Shown here: piece after piece, positions 21,101-32,337 of the stretch
Numbering within the stretch: the stretch's first letter is position 1
How the letters are laid out: each line of letters opens with the position of its first letter
Assembly (NCBI GenBank): GCA_022606135.1
Contig: JABYQN010000011.1
Span: 2,046,001 to 2,110,000, forward strand
Direction of reading: 5' to 3'
Source: Fomes fomentarius
Taxonomy: Eukaryota > Basidiomycota > Agaricomycetes > Polyporales > Polyporaceae
Length of the DNA: 64,000 nucleotides
Translations under genes and position numbers: made by a program
Notes under the pieces: generated by a model
Told to the model about the DNA's origin: nothing
The model's input: the letters and a program-made list of their open reading frames with translations, nothing else
Database searches by the model: none

Positions 21101-21395
21101 CCATTCTTTATGGTGGAACGTGACTATGAGGGTTGTCGGAACTCATCTTCTACCACCTCCTGACAATGCTTCGCTGAAAGTTCGGGGGTACAAGTTACAT
21201 AGCGTAGCCATAAAGTACTATAGAGTGTTTTCGACGTCTCATAAAGCCCCAACACACTCGCAGTGGACAGCTAGTAAACGGTCGGGATGCATAATTTCCG
21301 ACAGTCACAGTCACGGCGCCGTTACACCCGGATCAAATTGACAACCGTAACGCTGGCATCTCTCCTCCACCATAGAACACGTCATACTAACAGAA

Positions 21396-23304
21396 ATGAG
21401 AGAGTGCGTGTTTTGCACATCATACCAATCTGATATGCTCATGAACACGGTTGACCATGTCTTGGTCCTCAGTCTCATCGCTTGGTTCAAACAAAAACAA
21501 AAACAAAAACGAGCAATCCCTGCCGCGAGCAGACTCGGAACCCGCCCATCGTTCGAGTCCTGCCATAAAAGAATCGCGTCCTCCGACCTCCGTGTTATCA
21601 AAAAGGCCGCTATACAGCTCCTGAATTTTGAGGAAAAGCTCAGAGGGATAATTGATGGAAGGTACGTGGGCGGATCTCCTATCGCGATAGACGTGCTCAT
21701 GTGCGAATTGCAGCGACTTTGACGATTTAGTATGCACCATATCCTTGCATTGATTTTCAGCCTGGCTAACTCGCCTTCTATAGCTCTTCTCTACACACGC
21801 AATTCTACAATCCACGTCATCTATCATCCATCGACTCATCAATGAATCTCGTCCAATTAGTCGTCTTCCACCAGAGATCCTGCTCACGGTGTTCTCCTAT
21901 GTCCCAGACTGGGTTCCTGCGATAGCAGAAGCGGAGGAGGGACTTCATTGGTCATTTGCTGCCCCAAGGACTGATCAGCTCAGGAACGTCACCGCTGTAT
22001 GTTCCCAATGGCGCAAGCTCGCTCTAGGCGATTCCAGGTTGTGGTCGACGTTCTGGGAAAGCAACAGCAAGTTTGCTACTTCTCCCTCCCTGCATCTATC
22101 TCGCTGCCCTGCAGGCCCTCTCAACGTTTTCACCCAGGGCAAAAACTCGACGAGAATGATCGAGCTTGTGCGCGAGCACGCGCCAAGGATCCGTCAGTTG
22201 CATTGCTTTGGCCATGCTCGTGGAATTCTCTCACGTGATCTTGTGCTTTCACTCTTCGAAACTCTCAAGACAGTGGACTTCGGTCTATTGCAACATCTTT
22301 GTCTTCATGAACCCCTTGTGCCGCTCGAGGAGCCCTCAGCGCTCCCTATGGTCACCCCTATGACGGCAGCAACTCTCCGTTCCCTCCATTTGGCTTACCG
22401 GTGTTTGCCGTCCCAAAGCTTCCCTTCCCTTACACGTTTTGTGTTCTGGTATCCAACCGACCTTGACTCGCCACATATTGGTATCCATTCTCTCCTCCGA
22501 TTCCTTGTAGGAGTCCCGAACCTCGAGGTCTTACACCTTCTCCGACTCCGGATACAGTCTGGTGCACACGACGAGCCTGCAGAAGTTGCACGGCAAGTGG
22601 AGTTGTGTCACCTGCGTTACTTCACCTATGATAGCGATCCTAAGGAGATGGACATTCCTTCTTTGACGCATCTTCTGTCCCACATCCGCATCCCTGCCCA
22701 CTGCTGTGTCCACGTCACCAAGATACAGATGACTCAGAATGCGCTCTCCGATGGCATGCGGGAACTCACGATGCAGTTACTGGGTCGTCGCAGTCGGAGG
22801 AGATCAACCCTACAATTCTCATCGCGATCCAGCCGCACACAAGCTGTCCTCGTCCTCGAAATCCAGCCTGAAGCATCCGAGGACACCGGGGGCGTAGAAA
22901 TTTGCGTTGTGTTCGACCACGGAGATGCTGCTGTCTTGCAATCTTTGGATTCATTCCTCTTCCTGTCGCTAGAACAGGTGGAGGAGTGCCGGATCAGCAT
23001 AGGTGGTAACGGTAGCATGGACAAGACCAAAGAGATTATCGCACGCATCTGGCCCAAACTGGCGAATGTCCGCAGGCTCACAGTCTCGCTCTGGTGGCCA
23101 AACAACAATGGCGAGTATCTCGGACCCCTCCATGATATGCTGGACCCCCTGCGCGCGTCTTCAGAGCGGCCTCCCCCATGCCCTCGTCTCGAGACCCTCA
23201 ATATATATGCCAGTGTGCCCGACCCATTCCTGGAGGCCATTAGCCAGACTCTCGCTTCTCGTGCGGAGGCAGGTTTCCCAGTAGTACGATGGAAAGTCCT
23301 TTAA
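21396..23304 (+). CDS. F-box/LRR-type protein, copy 1 (C-terminally short)
   Basis: Likely substrate adaptor of an SCF ubiquitin ligase. Exons: first exon ending 21661, a 16-nt micro-exon 21714-21729 (encoding DFDDL), and 21784-23304. The F-box starts SRPISRLPPEILLTVFSYV and is followed by the family hallmark VTAVCSQWRKLALGDSRLWSTFW. The remainder is an irregular leucine-rich repeat region of about 400 residues. The true ATG is uncertain: the first exon frame opens at ATG 21396, but the conserved part begins near 21575 (IASSDL). Relative to copies 2 and 3 the frame shifts at about 23280, so the last 40-60 residues are replaced by VRWKVL and a stop. It may still be functional, because the F-box and LRRs are intact. 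Flanked by direct repeats. Confidence 0.75.
21489..21511. repeat. CAAAAA hexamer repeat
   Basis: Nearly four units of CAAAAA/ACAAAA within the putative first exon of F-box copy 1, encoding KQKQKQ. Absent from the other two copies, so a local slippage expansion. Confidence 0.8.
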
Positions 23305-23386
23305 TCTTGCAAGTTCGCGTACACCAATGATACGAGCCCTTGATTTCACATAACCTATTTTGATGCGTCAAGGTCAATGTCGATGT

Positions 23387-23615
23387 CAAGAGTCGGCAAA
23401 GCTCCCGCAACGGTTTAACGCAGCCCCGCAGCCAACATCTCCTCGCGCTGAGTAATTAGGCCTACATGTGTTATTCATCATCACACACGCGAGGGGACAC
23501 CAGCTTGAAGATGGTCGTCTCCCTTGAAATCATGCCATAGCTTCAAGATTGAAGTTGAAGCTGCAGCGTCCCGTTGAACGGAATGCCCCATAAGGTACAT
23601 AACATGAGTTTAGTC
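23387..23615 (+). repeat. Direct repeat right of F-box copy 1
   Basis: Second copy of the repeat at 20960-21100, longer because of an internal insertion of about 80 bp between the CAGCTTGAAGATGG and GGTACATAACATG blocks. Confidence 0.75.
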
Positions 23616-23773
23616 CTCCCTTCTTCTCCACATCCCATGGGAGGATGAGCTAGCCGCGCAAATCCACATGGCAAGAAACATGCATTACTGGTATGTCTAT
23701 TTACTTCAACATCGTCGAAACTAAGTCAAACGTCGCACACGAGCCGTGCATCAAAAATCTCGAGCTCCAAGGC

Positions 23774-25114
23774 TCACATCCGCTGAAAGGGCTTGATGCT
23801 GAGTGGGCGCAACGCCGCACCAACTTGAAGCACGTCGCGGGCAGCAAGGTAGAGCGCCATGCGGGCCTTGACCTTGATCTTGTCCTGCTCGCCCTTGACG
23901 ATCACCGTCTCCCACAAGATCGCGTGGCTCAGGTGGAACGCGAACATGGAACGCGAACGTCACTATCCCGCCCGGCCCGTGCATCTTCACCGCCGTCTTC
24001 AAGGGGTACCAGCCGAGCAGAAACACGATTTTGTGCGCCTGCGGCTCGACCAGGAGCGAGGGCTGGGAGCGGGAGCAGTCCAGGACGCTTGCGAGGAGAG
24101 GCAGACGTGGGCGTATTGGAGGTAGGGGCCGGTGTCGCCCTCGAAGGAGAGCATCCGCTCTCAGTTGAAGGTGTAGTTGTTGTTTCTACGATTACGGATG
24201 AGTGCTGGACGCGGGGCAGCATCAATCGATCTACCACTTAGCAGGCATGTCTTGAATAAACTACAGCGCGGTTGCCTCATGGTGACATGGTCGAGGAACA
24301 CAACCGTACATTGGCGCGTGCTCGTACCGAGGCCGAGGCTGTAGTTGACGTGCTCGAGGTTGTTCGCCCATGGTAGCCCATAAGCTGCAGCGCTTTGAAG
24401 GACTGCTGCAGGGCAGGTCTGTGCGGAGATGACATGGGTCATCTTGTCGAACCTGTATTTCTCATACCACTGAGTCGCTCCAGCAATGCCACGGGTGAGG
24501 TAGATCGAGGTTCCGTCCGTATCCCAGACCGTCACAATCAGCACGAGTTTGAGTCGGAGTCTGACACTAACCTCGTTTCCGAATGATGGCCTTCCCAAGT
24601 TTGCACGCCTCGACAAGGTTCGACTCCTGCAGCCACTTTACCGCAGCCTCCATCTTCTGCGGCTCGACCAAGCTCTCGCCCATGTACTCGTCTAATTGCA
24701 TATCCAGCCACGCGTACGCCTCCTCGTCTTCTTGACTGACAGCTCGTGCCACACGCGCTAGTTCTTAATTGCTTCCTCGTCGCTGTCCTCCATGAGCTTG
24801 AAGAACGCGGCGGCCTCATCGCGCATCTTAGGGTCCTTATCCGCGTCCACGTCACCGAGTTGACGTAGATCTCGGGCAGGTGCTGAATCGCGTTTCTCTC
24901 GAACTCTTGCAAGATGTACTTCTCGAAGCCCACTGCGATAAGACCGAACTATACACGTCAACGAGCTTGGTGCGTGCGGCGCAAGCCGGGGCACCGTAAT
25001 GTACCTGTCCCAGCTGGATGCGCGGTAGAGGTCCGCAAGGAGCGCACAGATGATCGTGCTCCGCAGGTGGCCGACGTGGAACGACTTGGCGATGTTTGGT
25101 GAGGAGCATTTCAT
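23774..25114 (-). pseudogene. Cytosolic arginyl-tRNA synthetase fragment 1
   Basis: ArgRS attaches arginine to tRNA-Arg. From N- to C-terminal on the minus strand I can read SSPNIAKSFHVGHLRSTII (class I HIGH motif as HVGH), FGLIAVGFEKY, a DEAAAFFKLMED helix, EYMGESLVEPQK, DGTSIYLTR, YEKYRFDKM, GLPWANNLEHVNYSLGLG (the KMSKS-loop neighbourhood reads GTSTRQ), MLSFEGDTGPYLQYAHV and the anticodon-binding end (VIVKGEQDKIK..., SIKPFQRM). The pieces lie in different frames with stops and missing exons; for instance the frame changes inside the C-terminal domain near 24050 and a stop follows AIKN at 24758. The upstream catalytic N-terminal part is absent. A dead segmental copy; the working gene must be elsewhere. 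Confidence 0.85.
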
Positions 25115-25587
25115 CCGGTGTCATACGGCAGCACGTGAGCCTGGGCGAGGACGAGGCAGATGAGGGTCTGGCGATGCTAGGCACTTGAGGCTTGAAGTGC
25201 AGGAAGAGTCGTGTGTGACGGGCCTACTATTCCAGTCATCTAGTGGACGGCGTCAGACTCTGCGACGGTCTTCACAACGGAGATAAGAGATGAACAGAGT
25301 ACCAAAGCGGTGAGGCGAGCCCAACAGTTAGGAACTCGTATAACGTTCTCTTCACTCCGTTGTGGTGGGGGTTGGGACTCTTGGGAGTCACAGAGTCACC
25401 AGACATACTACCATACCACGTGATACAGCCCAAGTGGGCGTTTAAAGTAGACAACTCCGAGGCGAGTGACAGTCCTTTTAAGATTTGAGTTTTGTATGAT
25501 CCAACGTTCGATCCCTCAACTCAAAGTGGAGATGGGAAAGAGCGTGCGTGGTTGAAGGGATACAAAGGCTCTCTTCTGCCCACTGAC
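25115..25587. other. Intergenic, promoter of kinase-like gene
   Basis: No gene seen. It separates the ArgRS fragment from the next plus-strand gene and must contain that gene's promoter. Confidence 0.45.
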
Positions 25588-27472
25588 ATGCCTTGCCTGA
25601 GGCCCGTCTTCAACTTGCTGGCAGTCCCAGTCTCTCTGCGACCATCTCTGCGCCATTGCCATCTGTCTTCGCTGTGTTCGTTGGTACCCTTTTCTTCCCC
25701 ATATCCCATCTCCACACCGACCTATTGGCCATCGCCACGTTACGCGTCCTCGAGCATGGCGCACTCTCATAGTGAGCTATTTCACTATACATCGGGGCGG
25801 TGGCTGTAAGTCGTATGTATATTGTCCTATGGGCGTATGTCTAACCTTCAATACATCAAATTCAGCGTCAACGATGCTCTTCGTCACGAAGAGCGCAGAC
25901 GTGACTTCAACATCAACGGGCTATGTCGACTTGCGGCGCAGTGCATTCATCGGAGTCCTCAAGATATTGTCGCTTTTGCAAAGCTTGCCGAGGGCGGATT
26001 CAACCGTACCTTCCTCATCACCATGTTGGACGGCTTCCAGATGGTAGCACGTATCCCATACCCGGCGACGGTCCCCAAGTACTACGCTGTCGCTAGCGAA
26101 GTGGCCACTATGGCCTTCCTTCGTTCCACTGGAATGCCTATTCCCGAAGTATACGGATACGCGCCTACGTCCGACAACGCGGCGAAGACCGAGTATATAT
26201 TCAGGGAATTCGTGCGAGGTACGAAATTAAGTGATGTATGGCTTGAGCTGGGGGACGCAGACCTTGTTTCTGTCTTGCGCCAACTGACTCAGCTCGAATC
26301 TCACATTATGTCGATTCCTTTTCCGGCGGGAGGAAGCCTCTACTACGCTCATGACCTGGAGAAGGTGGCCAGGGGGGTGGGCATCCCACTCAAGGACGAG
26401 CGCTTCTGTGTCGGTCCGGATGCGAGACTATCTATGTGGTACGGTAGGAGATCACAGCTTGACATAGACCGGAGACCATGTACGCCTGTCTCCAATTTTT
26501 ATCATACACTTGAAGTAACCCACCACCATAGACGAAACCGTAGAGGCAGCGCTCGTACGCGCAGCCGACAAGGAACTGGCGTATCTGAAGCAATTCGGTC
26601 GACCACTGTTGCCATTCCAGCGCATGAGGAGGGAGGGCTACGGGTACAGGGAGCAGTCGCCGTCGGACCATATCAAGAACCTCAATCGCTTTCTCCTCAT
26701 CGCGCCGTCACTCATCCCCCAGAACCCGGCCCTCCGTTGTTTCCGCATCCGCCATCCCGACCTCCAGCAGAGCAACATCATTGTTTCGAAGTCGCCAGAC
26801 TCCAGCTGGAAAGTCGTCAGCCTGCTCGACTGGCAACACGCCACCATTCTACCCCCATTTCTCCTGGCTAGTATACCCGAACGCCTGCAGAACTACGATG
26901 ACCCGGTCTCGCAGTCTCTCACACGACCTTCGCTACCAGACAATCTGGACAAGTTGGACGAATCCGAGCAAAGCCGAGCAAAGGCACTCTACCGTCGCCG
27001 CCTCGTCCATTACTACTACTTCAAGAGCACGGCAGAGCACAACAAACTCCATTACACGGCGTTGACAGACCCCGCGGGTGTGCTCCTCCGCCGCCTCTTC
27101 TACCACGCCAGCGACCCGTGGGAGGGTGAGACTCTCGCACTGAAGGTTGCGCTGATAGAAGCAACCGAGGAGTGGGAGAGGCTTACGGGGGGAGGCCCGC
27201 CATGTCCAGTCGTGTTCGACGCCGAGGACGTACGCGAAACACTAAGGCTGGATGCGGAGCAGACAGAAGCGGACAGGATGTATGAGGCATGCCGGGCCAT
27301 GGTCGGCTTCGAGTCGGAGGGGTGGGTGTCCACCGCGCGCTATGAGGAGGCCATGACCCGCGCCAAGCAGCTGAAGACGGATGTGCTGGCTGCGGCCGCG
27401 TCGGAGGAGGAACGAGCTGAGATAATGGCGCACTGGTTCTTGGACGATATGGACGAAACGATATACATGTAA
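25588..27472 (+). CDS. APH-fold kinase-like protein (AIM9-related)
   Basis: Aminoglycoside-phosphotransferase-fold proteins of the AIM9 type are common and often multicopy in Agaricomycetes; substrates are unknown. Three exons, 25588-25805, 25866-26479 and 26532-27472, join in frame to 590 residues (GTAAGT, GTACGC donors; TTCAG, CATAG acceptors). The first about 45 residues are Arg/Ser/Leu-rich with few acids, which fits a mitochondrial presequence, followed by SELFHYTSGRWLVND, the family opening. Kinase landmarks: KLAEGGFNRTFLITM, MVARIPYP, the catalytic loop RHPDLQQSNIIV (His352, Asp354, Asn359) and LLDWQHATILP (metal-binding Asp377). The chosen ATG is the first that keeps the GRWLVND junction in frame. 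It lies between duplicated units but looks undamaged. Confidence 0.85.
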
Positions 27473-27867
27473 TGAATCATGCTAATACATTGAATGAGTG
27501 GTCCGCGTTGCTCTATCACGGACCCACGAGCGTTACGCTGGCGGGATGTTCTGACAAGCTGTATAGTAAACTCGACATCTATCGATATTTGCTAAATATC
27601 TGTCCGAGACGAGAAGCTGGTACTAAGGCACAAGGTGCACTATATCGGTGTTATATAAGCTTGCTCACTGGTCAGAGAATGTGAATGAACAGTCACGATG
27701 GCCTTTTCGCCAGCGTCGAGCAAGACAGGAGCAAAGATGTTGGCACGCTTGTTACGTCACGCTGTAACATGTGCCTTTGCCCGCTGTGGCACTGACAGTT
27801 ACTTCAACTTGTACTTGAATCACTCAGCTTTGACGACCACCAGTACCTCCTCCCCTCAAGCAAGTAT
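27473..27867. other. Intergenic, 5' flank of F-box copy 2
   Basis: No gene. From about 27690 the sequence resembles the flanks of the other F-box/PDI units, marking the start of a duplicated block. Confidence 0.45.
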
Positions 27868-29906
27868 GTGAACCGTGTAATCGAAATGAGAGAGTACGTG
27901 TTTTGGCTGCACGTCATACTCGGCGTCTGGTATGCTTATGAACACGGCGTCCGCATGATCAGACTATCCTGCCATGCAAAAATCGCGTCCTCCGACCTTC
28001 ACGCTATCAAACAGGCCGGTATTCATCTCCTGGATTTTGAGAAGAAGCTCAGAGGGATGATTGATGAAAGGTACGTGGGCGGATCCCCCTATCGCGATAG
28101 ACGTGCTCATGTGCGACCTGCAGCCTGAGCGACTATAACGATCTAGTATGCGCTATATCCTTGCATTGATTTTTAGCCCGACTTAACTCCCGCTTTATAG
28201 CTCGTTTCCACCAAAACAATTCTAAAATGCACAGCATCCATCATCGATCGACTCATCGATGAAACTCGTCCGATTAGTCGTCTTCCACCAGAGATCCTGC
28301 TCACGGTGTTCTCCTACGTCCCAGACTGGGTTCCCGTAATAGAAGGAGTGAAGGCGGGACTTCATTGGCCGTTTGCTGCGCCAAGGACCGATCAGCTCAG
28401 GAACGTTACCGCTGTATGTTTCCAATGGCGCAAGCTCGCTCTAGGTGATTCCAGGTTGTGGTCGACGTTCTGGGAAAGCAACAGCCAGTTTGCTACTTCT
28501 CCCTCCCTGCATCTATCTCGCTGCCCTACAGGCCCTCTCAACGTTTTCACCCAGGGCAAAAACCCGAGGAGAATGATCGAGCTTGTGCGCGAGCACGCGC
28601 CAAGGATCCGTCAATTGCATTGCTATCGTGTAGCTACCTCGTGTCAACTTGCGCTAACGGTCCTCAAGACGGTGGACTTCGGTCTATTGCAACATCTATG
28701 TTTGCACGCCGCGCTCCCCTTGGTCACCACCATCACGGCAGCAACTCTCCGTTCCCTCCATGTGTCTAGCCGCAATTTGCCGTCCCAATGCTTCCCTTCC
28801 CTCACGTTTTGTGTTCTGGCATCCAACCTACCTTGGCTCGCCACAGATCGAGACCCACTCTCTCCTCCGATTCCTCGCAGGAGTCCCGAACCTCGAGGTC
28901 TTACACCTTCTCCGACTCCGGATACAGTCTGGTGCACACGACGAGCCCGCCGAAGGTGCACGGCAAGTGGAGTTGTGTCACCTGCGCTACTTCACCTATG
29001 ATAGCGATCCTAAGAAGGCGGACATTCCCTCTTTGATGCATCTTCTGTCCCATATGCGCATCCCTGCCCGCTGCTGTATCCGCGTCGACGCGTTACAGGT
29101 TTCCCAGAATGCGCCCTCCGATGACATGCATGCACTCATGATGCAGTTACTGGGTCGTCGCAGTCGGAGGAGATCGACCCTGTATCTCTCCTGTGAAACA
29201 CCATCATACAGCCGCACATACAGCCGCACACAAGCTCTCCTCGAAATCCAGCCTGAAGCATCCGAGGGCGAGGTCACCGGGCTCACACGTATTCGCATCG
29301 TGTTCGACTACGGAGGAGCTGTTGCGTCACAGCCTCTGGATTTTTTCTTATCCCTGTCGCTAGAACAGGTAGAGGAGTTCCGGATCAACTTAAGCAGTAG
29401 TATGGACACGACCGACGGGATGTTCGTGCTCGCACACATCTTGCCCAAACTGGCGAACGTCCGCAACCTTGCAGTCTCGCTCCGATGCTCGTCATTCGCT
29501 GACGAGTATCTCGGACCCCTCCGACATATGCTGGACGCCTTGCGCGCATCTTCAGAGCGGCCTCTCGTATGCCCTCGTCTTGAGGCCCTCGATCTGTACG
29601 TGCCAGTCTGCGAGGAAGGACCCATTCCTGGAGGCGATTGGCCCGACTCTCGCTTCTCGTGCGGAGGCAGGTTTCCCGGTACGACGGCTAGTGATATATG
29701 CCCGCGAGTTCGCGTACACCACCGATACGAGTCCTCGATGCCACGTAACCCATTTTGATGCGTCCAGGTCAATGGAAGATATGCCGACCTGGTCTTCCTG
29801 GCCTTTGCTCCGTCCTAGTCCGAACTCCTTGGCAGGCGGCCAAACAGTAGTGTATGACCCTATTGGCACGGGATGGTCGGACATAAGAGAGTGGAGAGAT
29901 GACTAG
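27868..29906 (+). pseudogene. F-box/LRR-type gene, copy 2, frameshifted
   Basis: Same exon layout as copy 1: first exon ends 28070, micro-exon 28130-28145 (or 28124-28145), third exon from 28201. F-box SRLPPEILLTVFSYV and the FQWRKLALGDSRLWSTFW block are intact. Two lesions separate it from a working gene. At about 28805 two bases are missing (TCACGTTTTG where the others have TCACACGTTTTG), and at about 29615 extra bases precede the DPFLEAIG block (GAGGAAGGACCC). The conserved tail (RRLVIYAREFAYTTDTSPRCHVTHFDAS, split here as RRLVIYAREFAY and TTDTSPRCHVTHFDAS) is present in a third frame and ends at 29906. An internal deletion of about 35 codons near 28640-28720 also shortens it. Confidence 0.85.
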
Positions 29907-30169
29907 ACTACTAGTCTCCATCAGGACGGGCTGCCGGCTACACCGAAGGACATTGCTTAGCCCCGCAGTGCCATGAGCGCCCAAGGACTGTTGGGTTTGG
30001 CAGACTCATTCCCGTAGCACACGCATAACTCATGCTTCTGTCCTCAAACGTGTCACAAGTATGGAACACATATATCGATAAATGTGTACATCTTGGCTGG
30101 GTGTCCACCGCGCAGGAGGTCCATCACCTAATGAAGAAGGTTGTGTTGGCTGCGGCGGCGGCCACGTAG
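29907..30169. other. Intergenic
   Basis: Under 300 bp with nothing recognisable. Confidence 0.4.
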
Positions 30170-30686
30170 GAGTACAATTGCGCCCTTCTCCCTTCTTCGT
30201 CGACACATATTCTTGCCTCTAGTGGGACGTCGTCATGCTCGTCGTATTGGAATTACTCGACCCCCTTCATATGCGGCAGCGCAAGCTTCGTCACTGCGAA
30301 CATCTGCATGATGCTGCTCCGAAATCTCGATACCCGCAACTTCCTTCGCGAAGAGCTGCTTGATCCAGCACATCGACCCGCCCAAAATGCGCAACGTACA
30401 TCCGTTCGCGTTTGACTTGACCGCGATGCGTGATGTGTGGTGCGTGATGCTGAGCTCTTCTGACCTTCATGCTCGATCGCACGGAATGTGTCCTCTCCAT
30501 CTTCTGCATGCCTTGGCCTTCCATATACCTACTGCACACCTGCACGGACTACGACGTATTGAAAAGAGCGATCCGACTGATGTCACGTCATTCTTGGCAA
30601 GTGGACAGACGCAATAAACGATGGTTTGGATAATTTATTCGGGACAGAGGGAGCAGGTCACGTAGCTATACGATCTTCCTAAACAA
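30170..30686. repeat. Duplicated 3' flank of PDI, copy 1
   Basis: Nearly collinear with 34800-35328 downstream of the complete PDI gene. Shared strings include GCAAGCTTCGTCACTGCGAA, CATCTGCATGATGCTGCTCC and GATGGTTTGGATAATTTATT. On the minus strand both copies retain a short acidic reading (YDEHD...SLEQEH or PLEAR) with stops, probably a remnant of another gene that I cannot identify. Confidence 0.75.
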
Positions 30687-31395
30687 CTACAGCTCGTCGC
30701 GCTTCACCTCTTCCTCGGTGGTCTCCTCAACGACGGGCTCGACAGGAGGCCTGAACGCACCGAGGATGTTCGCCTTAACCTTGATCTCATCAAGCTTGGC
30801 GGGCGAAAGGGTACGCTTTGCGAGGATGGACGAGAGGCTACAGTCCGAGGAGTCACCGATGCATTACGAATGTCCGTCAGTCTCACTCACGTCCCCTGTA
30901 CTTCAAGACAGCCTCGGACGACGTACCGTTTCGACTCCTTCTCGAGGTACTCCTCGCTGCCAGTCACAACCTTATCCATAACGCGAAGGTGATGCTTCGC
31001 GCGGGCGCCGAGGGTCGCAGCGAGGTCGCTCACCTCCTTGAGAATCGTCTGGCGCGCGGCCGCAGACTCTGTGTGAAAATTCTCCGCCAGTGCGTCGAGC
31101 TGAGCGAGACGGCCAGCCTTGTCGTCGAGGAGGCCGCCAGTCGCGCGGTGTGTGCCGCACTTCTCGTTGAGGAACTCGATGAATGCTTCCTCGGTACGCG
31201 CGCCGTCGTAGTCAATGGGCGAATCTGTGTAGAAGAAATGTCAGTATGAGATTGGGAAGCCGCGCACACGTGAGATGCATCACGTACCCTTCTGTCCCTT
31301 GGGGAAGAACTTGATCGTCGGGAAGCTGCCAACCTCGTACTTCTCCGCGAGCGGCCTGTTGTCTTCGTGTCTGCATCTGCGTTGGTGACAAGGCA
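30687..31395 (-). pseudogene. Protein disulfide isomerase 3' fragment
   Basis: Copies exons 7-9 of the complete gene at 35329-37248, including the RDEL ER-retention tail (ends EEEVKRDEL) and the ERp29c-like helical domain. It lacks the signal peptide and both CGHC active sites. Exon 7 has lost one base in the DADAKNNRPL region (AAGACAAC instead of AAGAACAAC), shifting the frame. The exon 7 acceptor is preceded not by PDI sequence but by an ArgRS exon and intron donor, so the two fragments are fused. Confidence 0.88.
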
Positions 31396-32110
31396 CTGCG
31401 AGCACGAGGGTCTACACCAACGAGCCGTGAGCTCTGTGTTTGACACTGACCTTGCTTCGGATTGACGGCCTTCCCAAGCTTGTACGTCTCCAAGTTCATG
31501 CGGCGCGCGCCGTTCTCGATGTCGACAAGATTCAGCTCCTACAGCCGCTTGACCGCAACCTCCACCTTCTGCGGCTCGACCAAGTTCTCGCCCGTGTACT
31601 CGTCAAAGTGCACCTTCAGCCGCACGTACTCCTCCTCGCACTTCTTGATCGACAGCTCGCGCCACACGAGCCAGTTCTTAAGTCGCCGTCCTCCATGCGC
31701 ATGAAGAACGTGGCAGCCTCCTCGGGCACCTTTGGGTGCTTGTCCGCGTCCGCGTTCACTTTGACGTAGATCTCGAGCAGGTGCTGAATCGCGTTCTACT
31801 TTTCGAAGCCCACAATGTTAATACCGAACTATACACGCCGTCGATGAGCTTGGTGCGTGCGCACAGCGGGGGGGCAACGTACCCCAGCCGCCAAGGTAGT
31901 GCATCGAGATGACCTCCCAAACTACCAGCCGGATGAGCGGTAGATATTCGCAAGGAACGCGCCGATGATGCTCCGCGGGTGGTCGACATGGAACAACCGA
32001 TGTTTGGTGACGAGTATTCGACAATGCCGCCCTGACCGTAGTTCGAGCTCGGGCTGTTTGAGTTCCACTCTGTCGTACCACAGCGCGTGGATTTGGGCGG
32101 GGGTGCCTGA
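31396..32110 (-). pseudogene. Arginyl-tRNA synthetase fragment 2
   Basis: Shorter relative of fragment 1. Readable pieces: ALWYDRVELKQPELEL, a corrupted HIGH region (FHVDHPRSIIGAFLA; normal HVGHLRSTI), EVISMHYLGGWGT, FGINIVGFEK, HLLEIYVKVNADADKHPKVPEEAATFF, EEEYVRLKVHFDEYTGENLVEPQKVEVAVKRL (present in parts) and the exon end KLGKAVNPKQ with a GTCAGT donor. Stops and frame changes separate the pieces. Both HIGH-motif substitutions would abolish activity. At 31395/31396 it adjoins PDI exon 7. Confidence 0.85.
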
Positions 32111-32337
32111 CTAGTGAATATCAGTGTCCGATTTGCAACCAACATAAGAGATGCCCAGTGCCACAGGGTGCAGCGAAATCCTTGTGTTCGGCTTTTCCCG
32201 CAGTGTCACAGTCACGGCACCGTTACACGCGGATTAAACGTGACTTCCAAACTTGCGCTTCAACTTGAACCGTAACGAAGTTCAGCTCTGAAAACCACCA
32301 GTACCTCCTCCCTTCCTTCAACATCTGGAAATACGTA

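Noticed and set aside
20808..21341. 177-codon plus-strand frame left of F-box copy 1
   Set aside because: It overlaps the direct repeat that also occurs, frame-broken, at 23387-23615, so the frame is not conserved and is unlikely to be coding.
20960..23615. Direct repeats around F-box copy 1 as LTRs of a retrotransposon
   Set aside because: No reverse transcriptase, primer-binding site, TG...CA ends or target duplication; the interior is an ordinary host-type F-box gene.
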